A stretch of 64,000 nt of DNA. Origin: Streptococcus tangpeifui (GTDB lineage: Bacteria > Bacillota > Bacilli > Lactobacillales > Streptococcaceae). Positions 1-8,949 of this stretch are shown one piece after another. The stretch lies in the NCBI RefSeq assembly GCF_011038795.1, contig NZ_JAAKDU010000010.1:1-64000 (forward strand), read 5' to 3'. Under the pieces are notes generated by a model. The model was not told the DNA's origin. It ran no database searches and saw only the letters and a program-made list of their open reading frames with translations. How positions within the stretch are numbered: position 1 is the first letter of the stretch; each line of letters begins with the position of its first letter. The position numbers and the translations under genes were made by a program.

Positions 1-27
1 CTTATTCTGAATTTTTAGCACAGAAAA

Positions 28-68
28 AGACTACTAGGGACGAGCTAGTAGTCTAAATATAATTTTTT
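28..68 (+). terminator. Stem-loop, probable terminator of a gene left of the window
   Basis: A 10-bp perfect stem (28-37 pairs with 45-54, 7-nt loop) is followed by an A/T stretch ending in seven T at about 62-68. It fits an intrinsic terminator for a plus-strand gene ending before base 1, although the T tract is separated from the stem. That upstream gene is not visible. Confidence 0.45.
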
Positions 69-123
69 TCGCTTTGATTATATCATAGGGAGGGAATTTT
101 TGCATTCTTTGTAGTTTTCGTAT

Positions 124-606
124 AAAAATTTGTCCAGTCTTTTTGTTTTGGAATAAACTCTTACTCCTGCGCAGTTCAAGTTCATTAGAGAGTGGAACAG
201 AAGTCAAGTTATATAAAAAATTGACTTCTGTCTCACTCCAATCAACTATTGCGTCAAACTGTTATTACTGCACAAATAGAAGGTTGGAATACCTTTTACC
301 AGCCTCGATAAACCGCTGCTGAGCGTCTTTCCTTTTACCACAAGGCCAAAGTATAAAACCTAAACGAATGTGATGGCCATCGTTTATCTTATTTCTAACC
401 TCAACAGGTCTTCCAGACCTGTTGAGCTGTGCAAAGGTGGGGTAAAAGGCTTGGGAGACCTTTTAATCGGGAAATGAAGCTTACAAAGCAAGTGTCAAAA
501 ACGGTCTGGGGAGAGAGCGTTTCAGGTCACCACTTTGAAACCAGGATCTGGGGCGAACCAAAATTTTCAATTTTAGGTTCTTTCCCACTTTTTTTATGGA
601 ACTTGA
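124..606 (+). repeat. Structured intergenic repeat, copy B
   Basis: This is the longest copy of a repeat family also seen at 40924-41231, 52396-52740 and, inverted, 47240-47420. Shared blocks include the stretch around 131-165, the 340-400 block, a 12-bp hairpin at 400-411/415-426, a GGGGA-loop hairpin at 501-520, and an end near 560-606 that forms a terminator-like palindrome followed by T residues. It also contains a 10-bp hairpin (198-207/221-230) and a module (236-305) repeated at 47452-47523. An open frame of 73 codons at 429-650 has no homologue I recognise and no convincing ribosome site, so I treat the stretch as non-coding. From 607 to 830 I see nothing recognisable. Confidence 0.7.
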
Positions 607-830
607 GATTAAGGGAGAGGGGAACAGTTATTTTGACTTATGTTCTTTGATAATCAAAACTGTACCTTATTGATTTCAGCTTGCTAAGACTTTGTTTGAT
701 TATTTTTGTAGCTTCAATGGTCTCCCAGAACTGATAGGCTGTTGTACTTTGTGACCTTGTTTCTAATTGATTTTCTTTGAGTATTAATATCGGTTTGGCT
801 AAGCTGGAGCTGACTCTTGATTTTGAGTTA

Positions 831-853
831 TAAAAAAACCTCCAGACGGAGGT
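831..853 (-). terminator. rpsT intrinsic terminator
   Basis: Read on the minus strand, a 6-bp GC-rich stem (838-843 pairs with 848-853, AGAC/GTCT loop) is followed directly by seven U. It lies 6 bp beyond the rpsT stop codon. Confidence 0.85.
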
Positions 854-858
854 CAGTT

Positions 859-1092
859 TTATCCAAGTTTAGCTGCAAGACGAGCTTTATCACGGCTTGC
901 TTTATTTTTGTGAATCAACCCTTTAGATTGAGCTTTATCGATTGCTGAGCTAGCAGCACGGAAAAGTTCTTCGGATGGGTTTGCTTCAAAAGCTTTGATA
1001 GCAGTACGCAAAGCTGATTTTTGAGCTGAATTCTTTTCGTTTTGCTTAACGTTAAGCTCAGCACGTTTGATAGCTGATTTAATATTTGCCAC
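859..1092 (-). CDS. rpsT: 30S ribosomal protein S20
   Basis: Ribosomal protein S20 binds 16S rRNA early in 30S assembly. The 77-residue product begins [13 protein letters not shown] and is rich in Lys, Arg and Ala with long helices throughout, typical of the family. The frame stays open upstream to an ATG at 1152, but a strong GGAGGTG ribosome site sits 6 nt before a GTG at 1092. Starting there gives the normal family length and N-terminus, so the GTG is chosen. It is monocistronic, with its own terminator, and lies downstream of coaA on the same strand with a 67-bp gap. Confidence 0.95.
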   Translation of the reverse strand: MANIKSAIKRAELNVKQNEKNSAQKSALRTAIKAFEANPSEELFRAASSAIDKAQSKGLIHKNKASRDKARLAAKLG

Positions 1093-1159
1093 AGTTTTCA
1101 CCTCCATTTTTACTAACCATTCCATTATATAGGAAATAGCTGGCTTTGACAAGTCTTAA

Positions 1160-2080
1160 TCACTTTTTCAGGTAAATTTTATCAATCTTATGATTCTGTG
1201 ATTTATGCAGGATGAGCTCAGCACGGTTGCGAGTCGGCTCGATATAATTTTCCAGATTAACTAAATTGACTCTTTGCCAAGTTTTTTTGGAAATGGCTAA
1301 GGCCTCTTTTAAATCTAGCTTTGTCAAGGAATAATAATAATTTTTACTATCCGTTTTAGCTAGCTGGAGTAAACTTTGAAAACGTTCAAGATACCATTTT
1401 TCAATATGGGCAATTTCTGCATCAATATAGATGGAGAAGTCATAATAGTCATTCATATACAGTCGGTGATTCTGCTGATTTTGAAAGACATTGATACCTT
1501 CAATGATAAGAAAATCAGGTGACTGAATGGTTTCCTCAGCTTGAGGAATAATATCATAAATTTCATGAGAATATACAGGAATAGACATGGTTTGACCATT
1601 TTTCATACCATCTAAGAAATTAATCAAACGTTCCATGTCATAACTTTCAGGGAAGCCTTTTTTGTCCAAAATACCCTTATTGATTAAGATCTGGTTAGGA
1701 TAGAGAAAACCATCGGTTGTTACCATTTCAACACGACTATTTTTGAAGGTTCGGGCTAGAAGAAGTTGCAGAAGTCGACTGGTAGTAGACTTACCAACAG
1801 CTACTGAACCAGAGATACCAATGATAAAGGGTCGTTTTTTAGCTTGCTTCTGTAAGAAGATTCCCTTAGCAAAACTGAGATTTTCCTGAGCATTCTTATA
1901 AATTTGAATCAGGCTAATGAGCGGAAGATAAACATCTGTCACATCCTGAATATCAATCTTATCGTTGAGACTTTTAATAGAATCTAGTTCTTCTTGGCTT
2001 AAGGGTGCTTGTTCGGCTTGATGCAGGCCTTGCCAAGTTTTTCGACTGATTTCTTCGAAATTAATAAATTCATGAGACAT
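1160..2080 (-). CDS. coaA: Pantothenate kinase, type I
   Basis: CoaA phosphorylates pantothenate, the first and rate-controlling step of coenzyme A synthesis in the cytoplasm. The product is 306 residues, the usual length for bacterial type I kinases. A P-loop [12 protein letters not shown] lies near residue 95, followed by the TTDGF and IIEGINVF motifs of the family. The frame remains open 38 codons further upstream, but that extension is hydrophobic, unlike the family, and would run through the promoter, so [10 protein letters not shown] at 2080 is the start. No ribosome site precedes this ATG, and a -10 element ends only 6 nt upstream, so the message may be leaderless. The later steps are encoded at 31551-32778. 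Confidence 0.95.
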   Translation of the reverse strand: MSHEFINFEEISRKTWQGLHQAEQAPLSQEELDSIKSLNDKIDIQDVTDVYLPLISLIQIYKNAQENLSFAKGIFLQKQAKKRPFIIGISGSVAVGKSTTSRLLQLLLARTFKNSRVEMVTTDGFLYPNQILINKGILDKKGFPESYDMERLINFLDGMKNGQTMSIPVYSHEIYDIIPQAEETIQSPDFLIIEGINVFQNQQNHRLYMNDYYDFSIYIDAEIAHIEKWYLERFQSLLQLAKTDSKNYYYSLTKLDLKEALAISKKTWQRVNLVNLENYIEPTRNRAELILHKSQNHKIDKIYLKK

Positions 2081-2086
2081 AGGACT

Positions 2087-2096
2087 ATTGTAGCAC
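2087..2096 (-). promoter_or_regulatory. Extended -10 promoter of coaA, suggesting a leaderless mRNA
   Basis: On the minus strand the sequence reads TGCTACAAT, an extended -10 (TGN plus TACAAT at 2092-2087). The predicted start of transcription is about 7 nt further on, at or next to the A of the coaA ATG at 2080. No good -35 is visible. The divergent methyltransferase gene starts 64 bp away on the other strand. Confidence 0.5.
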
Positions 2097-2143
2097 AAAA
2101 TATGATAAAATGAAGTGACTGAATAAAGGGAGTAAATGAAGAA

Positions 2144-2734
2144 GTGGCTAAGATGTACTACGCTGAAAAGCCTGATGCTGAGCATGATATCCATGATTTG
2201 ACGGTCCAGCTATTAGGTGAAACTTTTCGTTTTTATACTGATGCTGGTGTCTTTTCAAAAAAGATGATTGATTATGGTAGTCAGGTCCTTTTGTCTGCCC
2301 TAGATTTTTCAGCTGGGGACAGTCTCCTTGATGTTGGCTGTGGCTATGGACCCCTTGGGATTAGCTGTGCTAAAGTTTATAATTTAACCGTAAGCATGGT
2401 TGATATTAATCAGCGAGCTTTGGATTTAGCTAGAAGAAATGCTCAGCGCAATAGCGTTCAAGCCGACATTTACCAGTCGTATATCTATGAGCATGTCAAG
2501 GGGCGTTTTGATCACATCATCAGCAATCCCCCTATACGGGCAGGTAAACAGGTGGTTCATGAAATTTTGCAAGGTGCCTATGACCATCTCAATCCGACTG
2601 GTAGCTTAACCGTAGTTATTCAAAAGAAGCAGGGGGCCCCTAGCGCAAAGGCTAAGATGGAGCAAGTCTATGGCAATGTTGAACTGGTCAAAAAAGATAA
2701 GGGTTACTATGTTTTAAGGAGTATAAAGGAATGA
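2144..2734 (+). CDS. Class I SAM-dependent methyltransferase, RsmC/YbxB-like
   Basis: The 196-residue product has the methyltransferase motif [13 protein letters not shown] near residue 60, an acidic residue at the end of the next strand (MVDIN), and the catalytic SNPPIRAG motif (NPPF/Y-like) near residue 127, typical of rRNA guanine-N2 methyltransferases. It is most likely a 16S rRNA methyltransferase of the RsmC type, but the target base cannot be deduced. The start is taken as GTG 2144, downstream of GGGAG; ATG 2153 is an alternative. Its stop overlaps the pdp start (ATGA), so the two are translationally coupled and it heads the nucleoside block. Confidence 0.85.
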   Translation: MAKMYYAEKPDAEHDIHDLTVQLLGETFRFYTDAGVFSKKMIDYGSQVLLSALDFSAGDSLLDVGCGYGPLGISCAKVYNLTVSMVDINQRALDLARRNAQRNSVQADIYQSYIYEHVKGRFDHIISNPPIRAGKQVVHEILQGAYDHLNPTGSLTVVIQKKQGAPSAKAKMEQVYGNVELVKKDKGYYVLRSIKE

Positions 2735-4008
2735 GAGCGGTTGATTTAATTCAGAAAAAACGTGATGGCGGCGAATTAACTACAGCGGAAATTCAGTGGT
2801 TAATTGCGAACTATGTAGCGGGGGCTGTGCCTGATTACCAAATGTCAGCTTTTGCTATGGCTATCTTTTTCAAGGGGATGACCATGCGAGAGACTCGCGA
2901 TTTGACCATGGCTATGGTTGCTTCGGGCGATCAGCTTGATTTATCGGCCATTTCTGGTATTAAGGTTGATAAGCACTCGACCGGTGGCGTTGGTGATAAG
3001 GTAACATTAATTTTGGCTCCTTTGGTAGCCAGTTTTGGCGTACCCGTTGCTAAAATGAGTGGAAGAGGGCTGGGGCATACTGGCGGAACCTTGGATAAAC
3101 TAGAATCCATCAAAGGTTACCAAATCGAGGTTGCAGAAGAAGACTTTATTCAGCAGGTGAAAGACATAGGTATTGCGGTTATTGGCCAGTCAGAGCAGAT
3201 GGTTAAGGCTGATAAATTGCTCTATGCCTTGCGGGATGTGACGGCAACAGTTGATATTATGCCTTTGATTGCCAGTTCGGTAATGTCTAAGAAGATTGCT
3301 GCTGGCTCAGATGCTATTATGCTGGATGTTACTGTTGGTGACGGTGCTTTTATGAAGAACCTTGATGATGCAGAAGAGCTGTCTCGAACTATGGTCAACC
3401 TTGGTAAAGAGGTTGGACGCCAGACCGTTGCTGTCATTACCAATATGGAACAGCCTTTGGGCCAAGCTATTGGTAACCGACTAGAGGTCCTTGAAGCTGT
3501 TCAAATCATGAAGGGACAAGGGCGGTCGGATATTACTGATTTCATTTGCCAGCTAGCACAGATTATGTTGAAATTAGGTGGACAAGAAGTAGAACTAGAG
3601 GAAATTAAGAGCCACTTGACACAAGGCCATGCCCTAAAAAAATTTGAAGACCTAGTAGCTGCTCAAGGCGGTGAAGTCCAAGATATCTATCGGCCAGTTC
3701 AGACTGAATTTATCTATGAAGTAAGGGCGGAATGCTCAGGTTATATCTCGTCTCTTCCGGCCCTCTATTTTGGTCGCTTTGCCATGGAAATAGGAGCTGG
3801 CCGCGCAGTAAAAACCGACCAATTAGACTATGATGCTGGAATTATGTTCGACAAAAAAGTCGGGGATACGGTTTCAGCTGGAGATTCGTTAGCAAAAATT
3901 TACTCAAATCGAAAAATTCCTCAAAAAAAGATTACAGAATTCGCAAAAAATGTTACAATAAGTAACGAAAAAGTGTCCATAAGTGAAATATTAAAAATCA
4001 TTGATTAG
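2731..4008 (+). CDS. pdp: Pyrimidine-nucleoside phosphorylase
   Basis: Pdp splits uridine, thymidine and deoxyuridine with phosphate to free base and (deoxy)ribose-1-phosphate. The 425-residue product has the thymidine/pyrimidine phosphorylase signature around KVDKHSTGGVGDKVTL (near residue 80), the GRGLGHTGGTLDKLE segment, and a C-terminal phosphorylase domain ending in an alpha/beta hammerhead. The family includes the trpD-like glycosyl transferase fold. It overlaps the upstream methyltransferase by 4 bp and is followed after 9 bp by deoC, which uses the sugar phosphate product after isomerisation. It is probably cotranscribed with deoC and cdd. Confidence 0.95.
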   Translation: MRAVDLIQKKRDGGELTTAEIQWLIANYVAGAVPDYQMSAFAMAIFFKGMTMRETRDLTMAMVASGDQLDLSAISGIKVDKHSTGGVGDKVTLILAPLVASFGVPVAKMSGRGLGHTGGTLDKLESIKGYQIEVAEEDFIQQVKDIGIAVIGQSEQMVKADKLLYALRDVTATVDIMPLIASSVMSKKIAAGSDAIMLDVTVGDGAFMKNLDDAEELSRTMVNLGKEVGRQTVAVITNMEQPLGQAIGNRLEVLEAVQIMKGQGRSDITDFICQLAQIMLKLGGQEVELEEIKSHLTQGHALKKFEDLVAAQGGEVQDIYRPVQTEFIYEVRAECSGYISSLPALYFGRFAMEIGAGRAVKTDQLDYDAGIMFDKKVGDTVSAGDSLAKIYSNRKIPQKKITEFAKNVTISNEKVSISEILKIID

Positions 4009-4017
4009 GAGAGAGTT

Positions 4018-4680
4018 ATGTCTATTAATAAGTACATTGATCATACTCTACTGAAGCCAGATGCGACTAAGGATCAGATAGATCAACTGTTGGCAGAAGC
4101 TAAAGATTATGATTTTGCTTCTGTCTGTGTTAATCCATATTGGGTTGCCTACTGTGCAGAAGCTTTGAAAGACTCAGATGTCAAGGTTTGTACGGTTATC
4201 GGTTTTCCTCTGGGTGCTAATACCACTGCTGTTAAGGTGTTTGAGGCTAAGGATGCCATTGCAAACGGTGCTGAAGAAGTGGATATGGTCATTAATATCG
4301 GCCAATTGAAAGCTGGTAATTATGAAGCTGTTAAGGAAGATATTCATGCCTTAGCGGAGGCGACAGGCAAAACCCTGCTCAAGGTCATTATAGAAACCTG
4401 CCTGTTAACAGATGATGAAAAAGTCAAGGCTTGTCAGTTAGCTGTTGCAGCTGGGGCGGATTATGTCAAGACCTCTACGGGATTCTCAACGGGTGGTGCA
4501 AATGTTCCTGATGTGAAATTAATGCGCCAAACTGTTGGTGATACGGTCGGTGTCAAGGCATCTGGTGGTGCCCGTACCTACCAAGATGCCAAAGCTTTCG
4601 TTGAGGCGGGAGCCAGTCGAATCGGCGCTTCAGCAGGCGTTGCTATTGTTGAAGGAGAAAAGGCCAGTGGTGCTAACTGA
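4018..4680 (+). CDS. deoC: Deoxyribose-phosphate aldolase
   Basis: DeoC cleaves 2-deoxyribose-5-phosphate to glyceraldehyde-3-phosphate and acetaldehyde, feeding nucleoside sugar into glycolysis. The 220-residue product is of family length. The Schiff-base lysine lies in [12 protein letters not shown] near residue 152, and the second catalytic lysine in VGVKASGG near residue 180. A GGAGAG ribosome site precedes ATG 4018. Its 3' end overlaps the cdd start by 14 bp, so the salvage genes form one transcription unit. Confidence 0.96.
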   Translation: MSINKYIDHTLLKPDATKDQIDQLLAEAKDYDFASVCVNPYWVAYCAEALKDSDVKVCTVIGFPLGANTTAVKVFEAKDAIANGAEEVDMVINIGQLKAGNYEAVKEDIHALAEATGKTLLKVIIETCLLTDDEKVKACQLAVAAGADYVKTSTGFSTGGANVPDVKLMRQTVGDTVGVKASGGARTYQDAKAFVEAGASRIGASAGVAIVEGEKASGAN

Positions 4681-5062
4681 TTCCAATCTAGTTGAATTGG
4701 CCAGGAAAGCTAGTCTGTGTTCTTATGTGCCTTATTCGCATTTTCCGGTTGGTGCGGCTGTTCTAACCAAGTCTGGTCAAGTTTTTCAGGGCTGTAATAT
4801 TGAAAATGCCAGTTTTGGCCTGACTAATTGTGCAGAGCGAACGGCAATCTTTAAGGCAATTTCTGAGGGACAGCGAGATTTTTGCAGCATTGCGATTTAT
4901 GGCCAAACAAATCGGCCAATTTCTCCTTGTGGGGCCTGTAGACAGGTTATGGCTGAGTTTTTTGATTTGGATTGCCCTGTTACTTTAGTTTCTAAAGATG
5001 GTGCGACTGTCGAGATGACAGTCGGTGAGTTATTACCATACTCTTTTCAGAACCTAGAGTAG
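4667..5062 (+). CDS. cdd: Cytidine deaminase
   Basis: Cdd hydrolyses (deoxy)cytidine to (deoxy)uridine, which Pdp can then split. The 131-residue product has the zinc site of the family: NCAERTA (Cys and catalytic Glu) and SPCGACRQV (two Cys). The frame is open upstream inside deoC, but AAGGAG at 4652-4657 is 9 nt from GTG 4667, which with GTG 4670 next to it gives the normal length. It overlaps deoC by 14 bp. The rns transporter follows, so import and breakdown are adjacent. Confidence 0.93.
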   Translation: MVLTDSNLVELARKASLCSYVPYSHFPVGAAVLTKSGQVFQGCNIENASFGLTNCAERTAIFKAISEGQRDFCSIAIYGQTNRPISPCGACRQVMAEFFDLDCPVTLVSKDGATVEMTVGELLPYSFQNLE

Positions 5063-5145
5063 GTTCTTGTGTTAATTGGATTAGACCTTAGGGTTTAAGA
5101 TATTTTTGCAACCTAGTTGCGACTTTTTAGAGGAGGAGTTCATTT

Positions 5146-6207
5146 ATGAAGATGAACAAAAAACTTATTGGCTTAGGTTTGGCAGCAGTTGCCATCCTAT
5201 CACTCGGTGCTTGTAGCCGTTCATCGCACTCATCATCTAGTTCAGTTAAAGCTGCTATCGTAACAGATACTGGTGGGGTTGATGATAAGTCCTTTAACCA
5301 ATCGGCTTGGGAAGGTTTGCAAGCTTGGGGTAAGGAAAATAAGTTGAAAAAGGATACTGATTTCACTTATTTCCAATCAGACGATGAGTCTCAATATGCA
5401 ACCAACCTAGATTCAGCCCAAAGTAAGGGTTACAATCTGATTTTTGGTATTGGTTACAATCTCCACGATGCTGTTGCTGAAGCAGCTCAATCAAATTCAA
5501 AGACAAATTATGTTATTATTGATGATGTCATTGAAGACCAAAAGAATGTAGCCAGTGTCCTTTTTGCTGATAATGAAGGTGCCTACCTTGCAGGTATTGC
5601 AGCTGCTATGCAAACTAAGACCAATAAGGTTGGTTTTGTCGGTGGTGTTAAATCAGATACTATCACTCGTTTTGAAACTGGCTTTAAGGCTGGTGTTGCT
5701 TCTGTGAACAAGGATATTGAAGTAGAAGTTCAATATGTTGGTTCTTACAATGATGCTGCTAAAGGACAAACCATTGCTCAGTCAATGTACTCTGGTGGTG
5801 CCGATGTCATCTACCATGCTTCTGGTGGTTCTGGTAAAGGTGTCTTCTCGCAAGCTAAGGAAATCAATGAAGGATTGAATTCTGATGCTGCTGATAAAGT
5901 TTGGGTTATCGGTGTTGACCGTGACCAATCCGAAGAAGGAAACTATACTGCTCAAGATGGTAAGAAATCAAACTTTGTTTTGACCTCAACCGTTAAAGAA
6001 GTTGGTACAGTCGTAAAAGATATCGCTAATGATCAATTGGATGGCAAGAAATTCCAAGCAAAAACAACTACCTATGGATTGAAAGATAAGGGTGTTGATA
6101 TTGTCACTAAGAATTTGCCAGATAATATCAAGAAGGCCGTTGACAGTGCTAAGAAAGACATTATTGATGGTAAAACCAAAGTTGACGATGGCGTTAAGAA
6201 AAAATAA
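5146..6207 (+). CDS. rnsB: Nucleoside ABC transporter substrate-binding lipoprotein (BmpA family)
   Basis: This is the extracellular binding protein of a ribonucleoside importer, by similarity to S. mutans RnsB and the BmpA/PnrA family. The 353-residue precursor has a lipoprotein signal (MKMNKKLIGLGLAA...) with a lipobox ending LGAC at Cys23, then a Ser-rich linker. The mature part begins VKAAIVTDTGGVDDKSFN, typical of nucleoside-binding BMP proteins. A strong AGGAGGAG lies 7 nt before ATG 5146. A hairpin with T tract after the stop may make the binding protein more abundant than the permease subunits. Confidence 0.92.
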   Translation: MKMNKKLIGLGLAAVAILSLGACSRSSHSSSSSVKAAIVTDTGGVDDKSFNQSAWEGLQAWGKENKLKKDTDFTYFQSDDESQYATNLDSAQSKGYNLIFGIGYNLHDAVAEAAQSNSKTNYVIIDDVIEDQKNVASVLFADNEGAYLAGIAAAMQTKTNKVGFVGGVKSDTITRFETGFKAGVASVNKDIEVEVQYVGSYNDAAKGQTIAQSMYSGGADVIYHASGGSGKGVFSQAKEINEGLNSDAADKVWVIGVDRDQSEEGNYTAQDGKKSNFVLTSTVKEVGTVVKDIANDQLDGKKFQAKTTTYGLKDKGVDIVTKNLPDNIKKAVDSAKKDIIDGKTKVDDGVKKK

Positions 6208-6230
6208 ACGATCAAAAATATAACTTTTAA

Positions 6231-6257
6231 AAGGGCGACCTAAAATGGTCGCTTTTT
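6231..6257 (+). terminator. Terminator or attenuator between rnsB and rnsA
   Basis: An 8-bp GC-rich stem (GGGCGACC at 6233-6240, GGTCGCTT from 6247) with a TAAAAT loop is followed by a short T run at 6253-6257. It lies inside the rns operon after the binding-protein gene, where partial termination would give excess RnsB. Confidence 0.7.
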
Positions 6258-6262
6258 AAGGG

Positions 6263-6320
6263 ACTGAGATTTTTATCTCAGTTAAATCCATTAACTGTAG
6301 CCGCTAGTGGGTTTAACTGA
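6263..6320 (+). promoter_or_regulatory. Two mutually exclusive hairpins in the rnsB-rnsA leader
   Basis: Stem 1 pairs ACTGAGAT (6263-6270) with ATCTCAGT (6275-6282). Stem 2 pairs TCAGTTAAA (6278-6286) with TTTAACTGA (6312-6320). They share 6278-6282 and cannot form together. The arrangement resembles an RNA switch or a processing/stability element, 30 nt before rnsA. Confidence 0.45.
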
Positions 6321-6349
6321 CCTAAAAATATAAGTTGAAAGGAACTACT

Positions 6350-7885
6350 ATGGCACAAGAAACTGTCATTGAAATGCGCAATATTACCAAAAAGTTTGGT
6401 GATTTTGTGGCCAACGACCATATTAATCTAGATGTCAAAGCGGGTGAAATCCATGCTTTATTGGGTGAAAATGGTGCGGGTAAATCTACCTTGATGAATA
6501 TGTTATCAGGCCTACTCGAACCAACAGAAGGAGAAATCTTTCTCAATGGTAAAGCTGTAAAATTGGATTCGCCGTCTAAATCAGCAAGTTTAGGAATTGG
6601 GATGGTTCACCAGCATTTCATGTTGGTTGATGCCTTTTCAGTCGCTGAAAATATTATTTTAGGGACTGAGGTCACAAAGGGAGCCTTTCTGGATCTCAAA
6701 AGGGCCACCCAAGAAATCAAAGCGCTTTCTGAGAAGTATGGCTTAGCAGTCAACCCTGAGGCCAAGGTAGCTGATATTTCGGTTGGAGCACAGCAGCGGG
6801 TAGAAATTTTGAAAACCCTCTATCGTGGTGCAGACATCTTGATTTTTGATGAACCGACTGCTGTTCTGACTCCAGCAGAAATTGCTGAGCTCTTGGATAT
6901 CATGCGTAACTTGGTCAAGGAAGGTAAATCAATCATCCTTATTAACCATAAATTGGATGAGATTCGTGCCGTTGCCGATCGTGTCACAGTTATCCGCCGT
7001 GGTAAGTCTATTCAGACCGTCCCAGTGGCTGGAACAACCAGCGCAGAATTGGCCGAAATGATGGTCGGCCGTGCGGTTTCTTTCAAAACAGATAAAATTG
7101 CCTCACATCCAAAAGAAGTGGTACTCTCTATTAAAGATTTAGTTGTTAATGAGAACCGTGGTGTGCCTGCTGTTAAAGGTTTGTCCCTCGATGTTCGTGG
7201 TGGTGAAATCGTAGGTATTGCTGGGATTGATGGCAATGGCCAAACCGAGCTCATTCAGGCTATCACTGGTTTACGTAAGGCTAAATCTGGTTCTGTCAAA
7301 GTTAAGGGAGCAGAAGTTACTCATGCCAATCCTCGTCAAATAACAGAGATGAGTGTTGGCCATATTCCGGAAGACCGGCATCGTGATGGAATGATTCTTG
7401 AAATGACGCTAGCTGAAAATATGGCTTTACAAACTTATTATAAGGAGCCTTTTAGTCACCATGGTGTTTTGGATTACGACTACATTAATAAAAATGCCAA
7501 ACGCCTGATGGGAGAGTTTGATGTTCGAGCTGCTAGTGAACAAGTTTCTGCTGGTTCTTTGTCGGGTGGTAATCAGCAAAAAGCAGTGATTGCTAGAGAA
7601 GTCGATCGTGATCCGGATCTCTTGATTGTCAGCCAACCAACTCGAGGGTTGGATGTTGGTGCCATCGAATATATTCGTAAACGTTTAGTCGGGGAACGCG
7701 ACAAAGGTAAGGCAGTTTTAGTCGTCAGCTTTGAATTGGATGAAATTCTCGACTTGTCAGACCGGATTGCTGTTATCCATGATGGTAAAATTCAAGGTAT
7801 CTTGGACCCAGCCAAAACTGATAAACAAGAATTAGGTGTTTTGATGGCTGGTGGCTATTTGAAGAAGGAGGACGCAAATGTCTAA
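6350..7885 (+). CDS. rnsA: Nucleoside ABC transporter ATP-binding protein (duplicated NBD)
   Basis: The 511-residue ATPase of the second carbohydrate uptake (CUT2-like) family energises nucleoside import. It carries two nucleotide-binding domains. The first has an intact Walker A (GENGAGKST) and signature region (SVGAQQRVE). The second has a degenerate Walker A (GIDGNGQTE) and signature SGGNQQK, as usual in this family. AAAGGA precedes ATG 6350; an in-frame TTG at 6335 overlaps the ribosome site and is not used. The 3' end overlaps rnsC by 8 bp. Confidence 0.94.
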   Translation: MAQETVIEMRNITKKFGDFVANDHINLDVKAGEIHALLGENGAGKSTLMNMLSGLLEPTEGEIFLNGKAVKLDSPSKSASLGIGMVHQHFMLVDAFSVAENIILGTEVTKGAFLDLKRATQEIKALSEKYGLAVNPEAKVADISVGAQQRVEILKTLYRGADILIFDEPTAVLTPAEIAELLDIMRNLVKEGKSIILINHKLDEIRAVADRVTVIRRGKSIQTVPVAGTTSAELAEMMVGRAVSFKTDKIASHPKEVVLSIKDLVVNENRGVPAVKGLSLDVRGGEIVGIAGIDGNGQTELIQAITGLRKAKSGSVKVKGAEVTHANPRQITEMSVGHIPEDRHRDGMILEMTLAENMALQTYYKEPFSHHGVLDYDYINKNAKRLMGEFDVRAASEQVSAGSLSGGNQQKAVIAREVDRDPDLLIVSQPTRGLDVGAIEYIRKRLVGERDKGKAVLVVSFELDEILDLSDRIAVIHDGKIQGILDPAKTDKQELGVLMAGGYLKKEDANV

Positions 7886-8948
7886 GAAAACGCAAAATTG
7901 GGCAGTGCCCCTGATTGCAGTCTTGCTGGGGATGCTTGCTGGAGCCATTATCATGTTGATTTTTGGCTACAACCCTTTCTGGGCCTACAATGATTTGCTT
8001 TATTCTGCTTTTGGTTCAATTAAAAATATTGGTGAAATTCTGCGGGCTATGGGTCCTTTGATTCTGATTGGCTTAGGTTTTGCTGTGGCTTCTAAGGCAG
8101 GTTTCTTTAATGTTGGTTTGCCAGGTCAAGCCCTAGCTGGTTGGCTGATGTCAGTTTGGTTCGCCTTATCTTTCCCAGATCTGCCAAAGCCAGTCTCTGT
8201 TATCTGTACGGTTCTAATTGGTTTAATTGCTGGTGGCATCATTGGAGCCATTCCTGGGATTTTACGAGCTTACTTAGGAACCAGTGAGGTTATTGTTACC
8301 ATCATGATGAATTATGTGGTACTCTACGTTTCTAAGGCTATTATTCTCGATGGTATCTCTAAGGATGTGATGCGAACCACAACAGCTAGTATTAAAGTAT
8401 CGGATTCTGCGTCCTATCAAACTAATTTCTTGTCCAGTCTCACTGACAATTCTCGTTTCAATCTCGGTTTCTTTATTGCTTTAGCGGCTGTCTTTATTAT
8501 CTGGTTCCTCTTGAAAAAGACTAAAACTGGTTATGAAATCACAGCAGTTGGGCTCAATCCCAATGCAGCTGAGTATGCCGGTATGTCTTCTAAACAAGTC
8601 ATTATTTGGTCAATGGTTATTTCGGGTGCCTTAGCCGGACTGGGAGGAACTGTTGATGGTCTGGGAACGTATGAAAATGTCTATGTTCAAACCAGTTCCC
8701 TACAAATTGGCTGGGATGGTATGGCTGTTGCCCTCTTGGCTTCTAACAGTCCAATCGGTATCCCATTTGCTGCCCTTCTCTTTGGTGTGTTATCAGTCGG
8801 TAAAACTGGTATGGTAGATGTGCCATCTGAAGTTATTGATGTTGTTTCTGCCTTAATTATCTTCTTTGTTGGCAGTAACTATATTATTCGTCGCTTTATT
8901 AAACCGGCCAAAAATGCTAAAAAAGTCGTAGCGGAAGGAGGTAAATAA
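7878..8948 (+). CDS. rnsC: Nucleoside ABC transporter permease
   Basis: The 356-residue product is strongly hydrophobic with about nine membrane segments and contains the BPD_transp_2 family core (for example GFFNVGLPGQALAGWL near 75 and the AEYAGMSS cytoplasmic loop near 225, which contacts the ATPase). It is one of two permease subunits of the ribonucleoside importer. It overlaps rnsA by 8 bp and is separated from rnsD by one base, so stoichiometric coupled translation is likely. Confidence 0.92.
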   Translation: MSKKTQNWAVPLIAVLLGMLAGAIIMLIFGYNPFWAYNDLLYSAFGSIKNIGEILRAMGPLILIGLGFAVASKAGFFNVGLPGQALAGWLMSVWFALSFPDLPKPVSVICTVLIGLIAGGIIGAIPGILRAYLGTSEVIVTIMMNYVVLYVSKAIILDGISKDVMRTTTASIKVSDSASYQTNFLSSLTDNSRFNLGFFIALAAVFIIWFLLKKTKTGYEITAVGLNPNAAEYAGMSSKQVIIWSMVISGALAGLGGTVDGLGTYENVYVQTSSLQIGWDGMAVALLASNSPIGIPFAALLFGVLSVGKTGMVDVPSEVIDVVSALIIFFVGSNYIIRRFIKPAKNAKKVVAEGGK

Positions 8949-8949
8949 G

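Noticed and set aside
429..650. 73-codon ORF in the first intergenic region
   Set aside because: It lies in the structured repeat, has no convincing ribosome site and is not conserved as a frame in the other copies.
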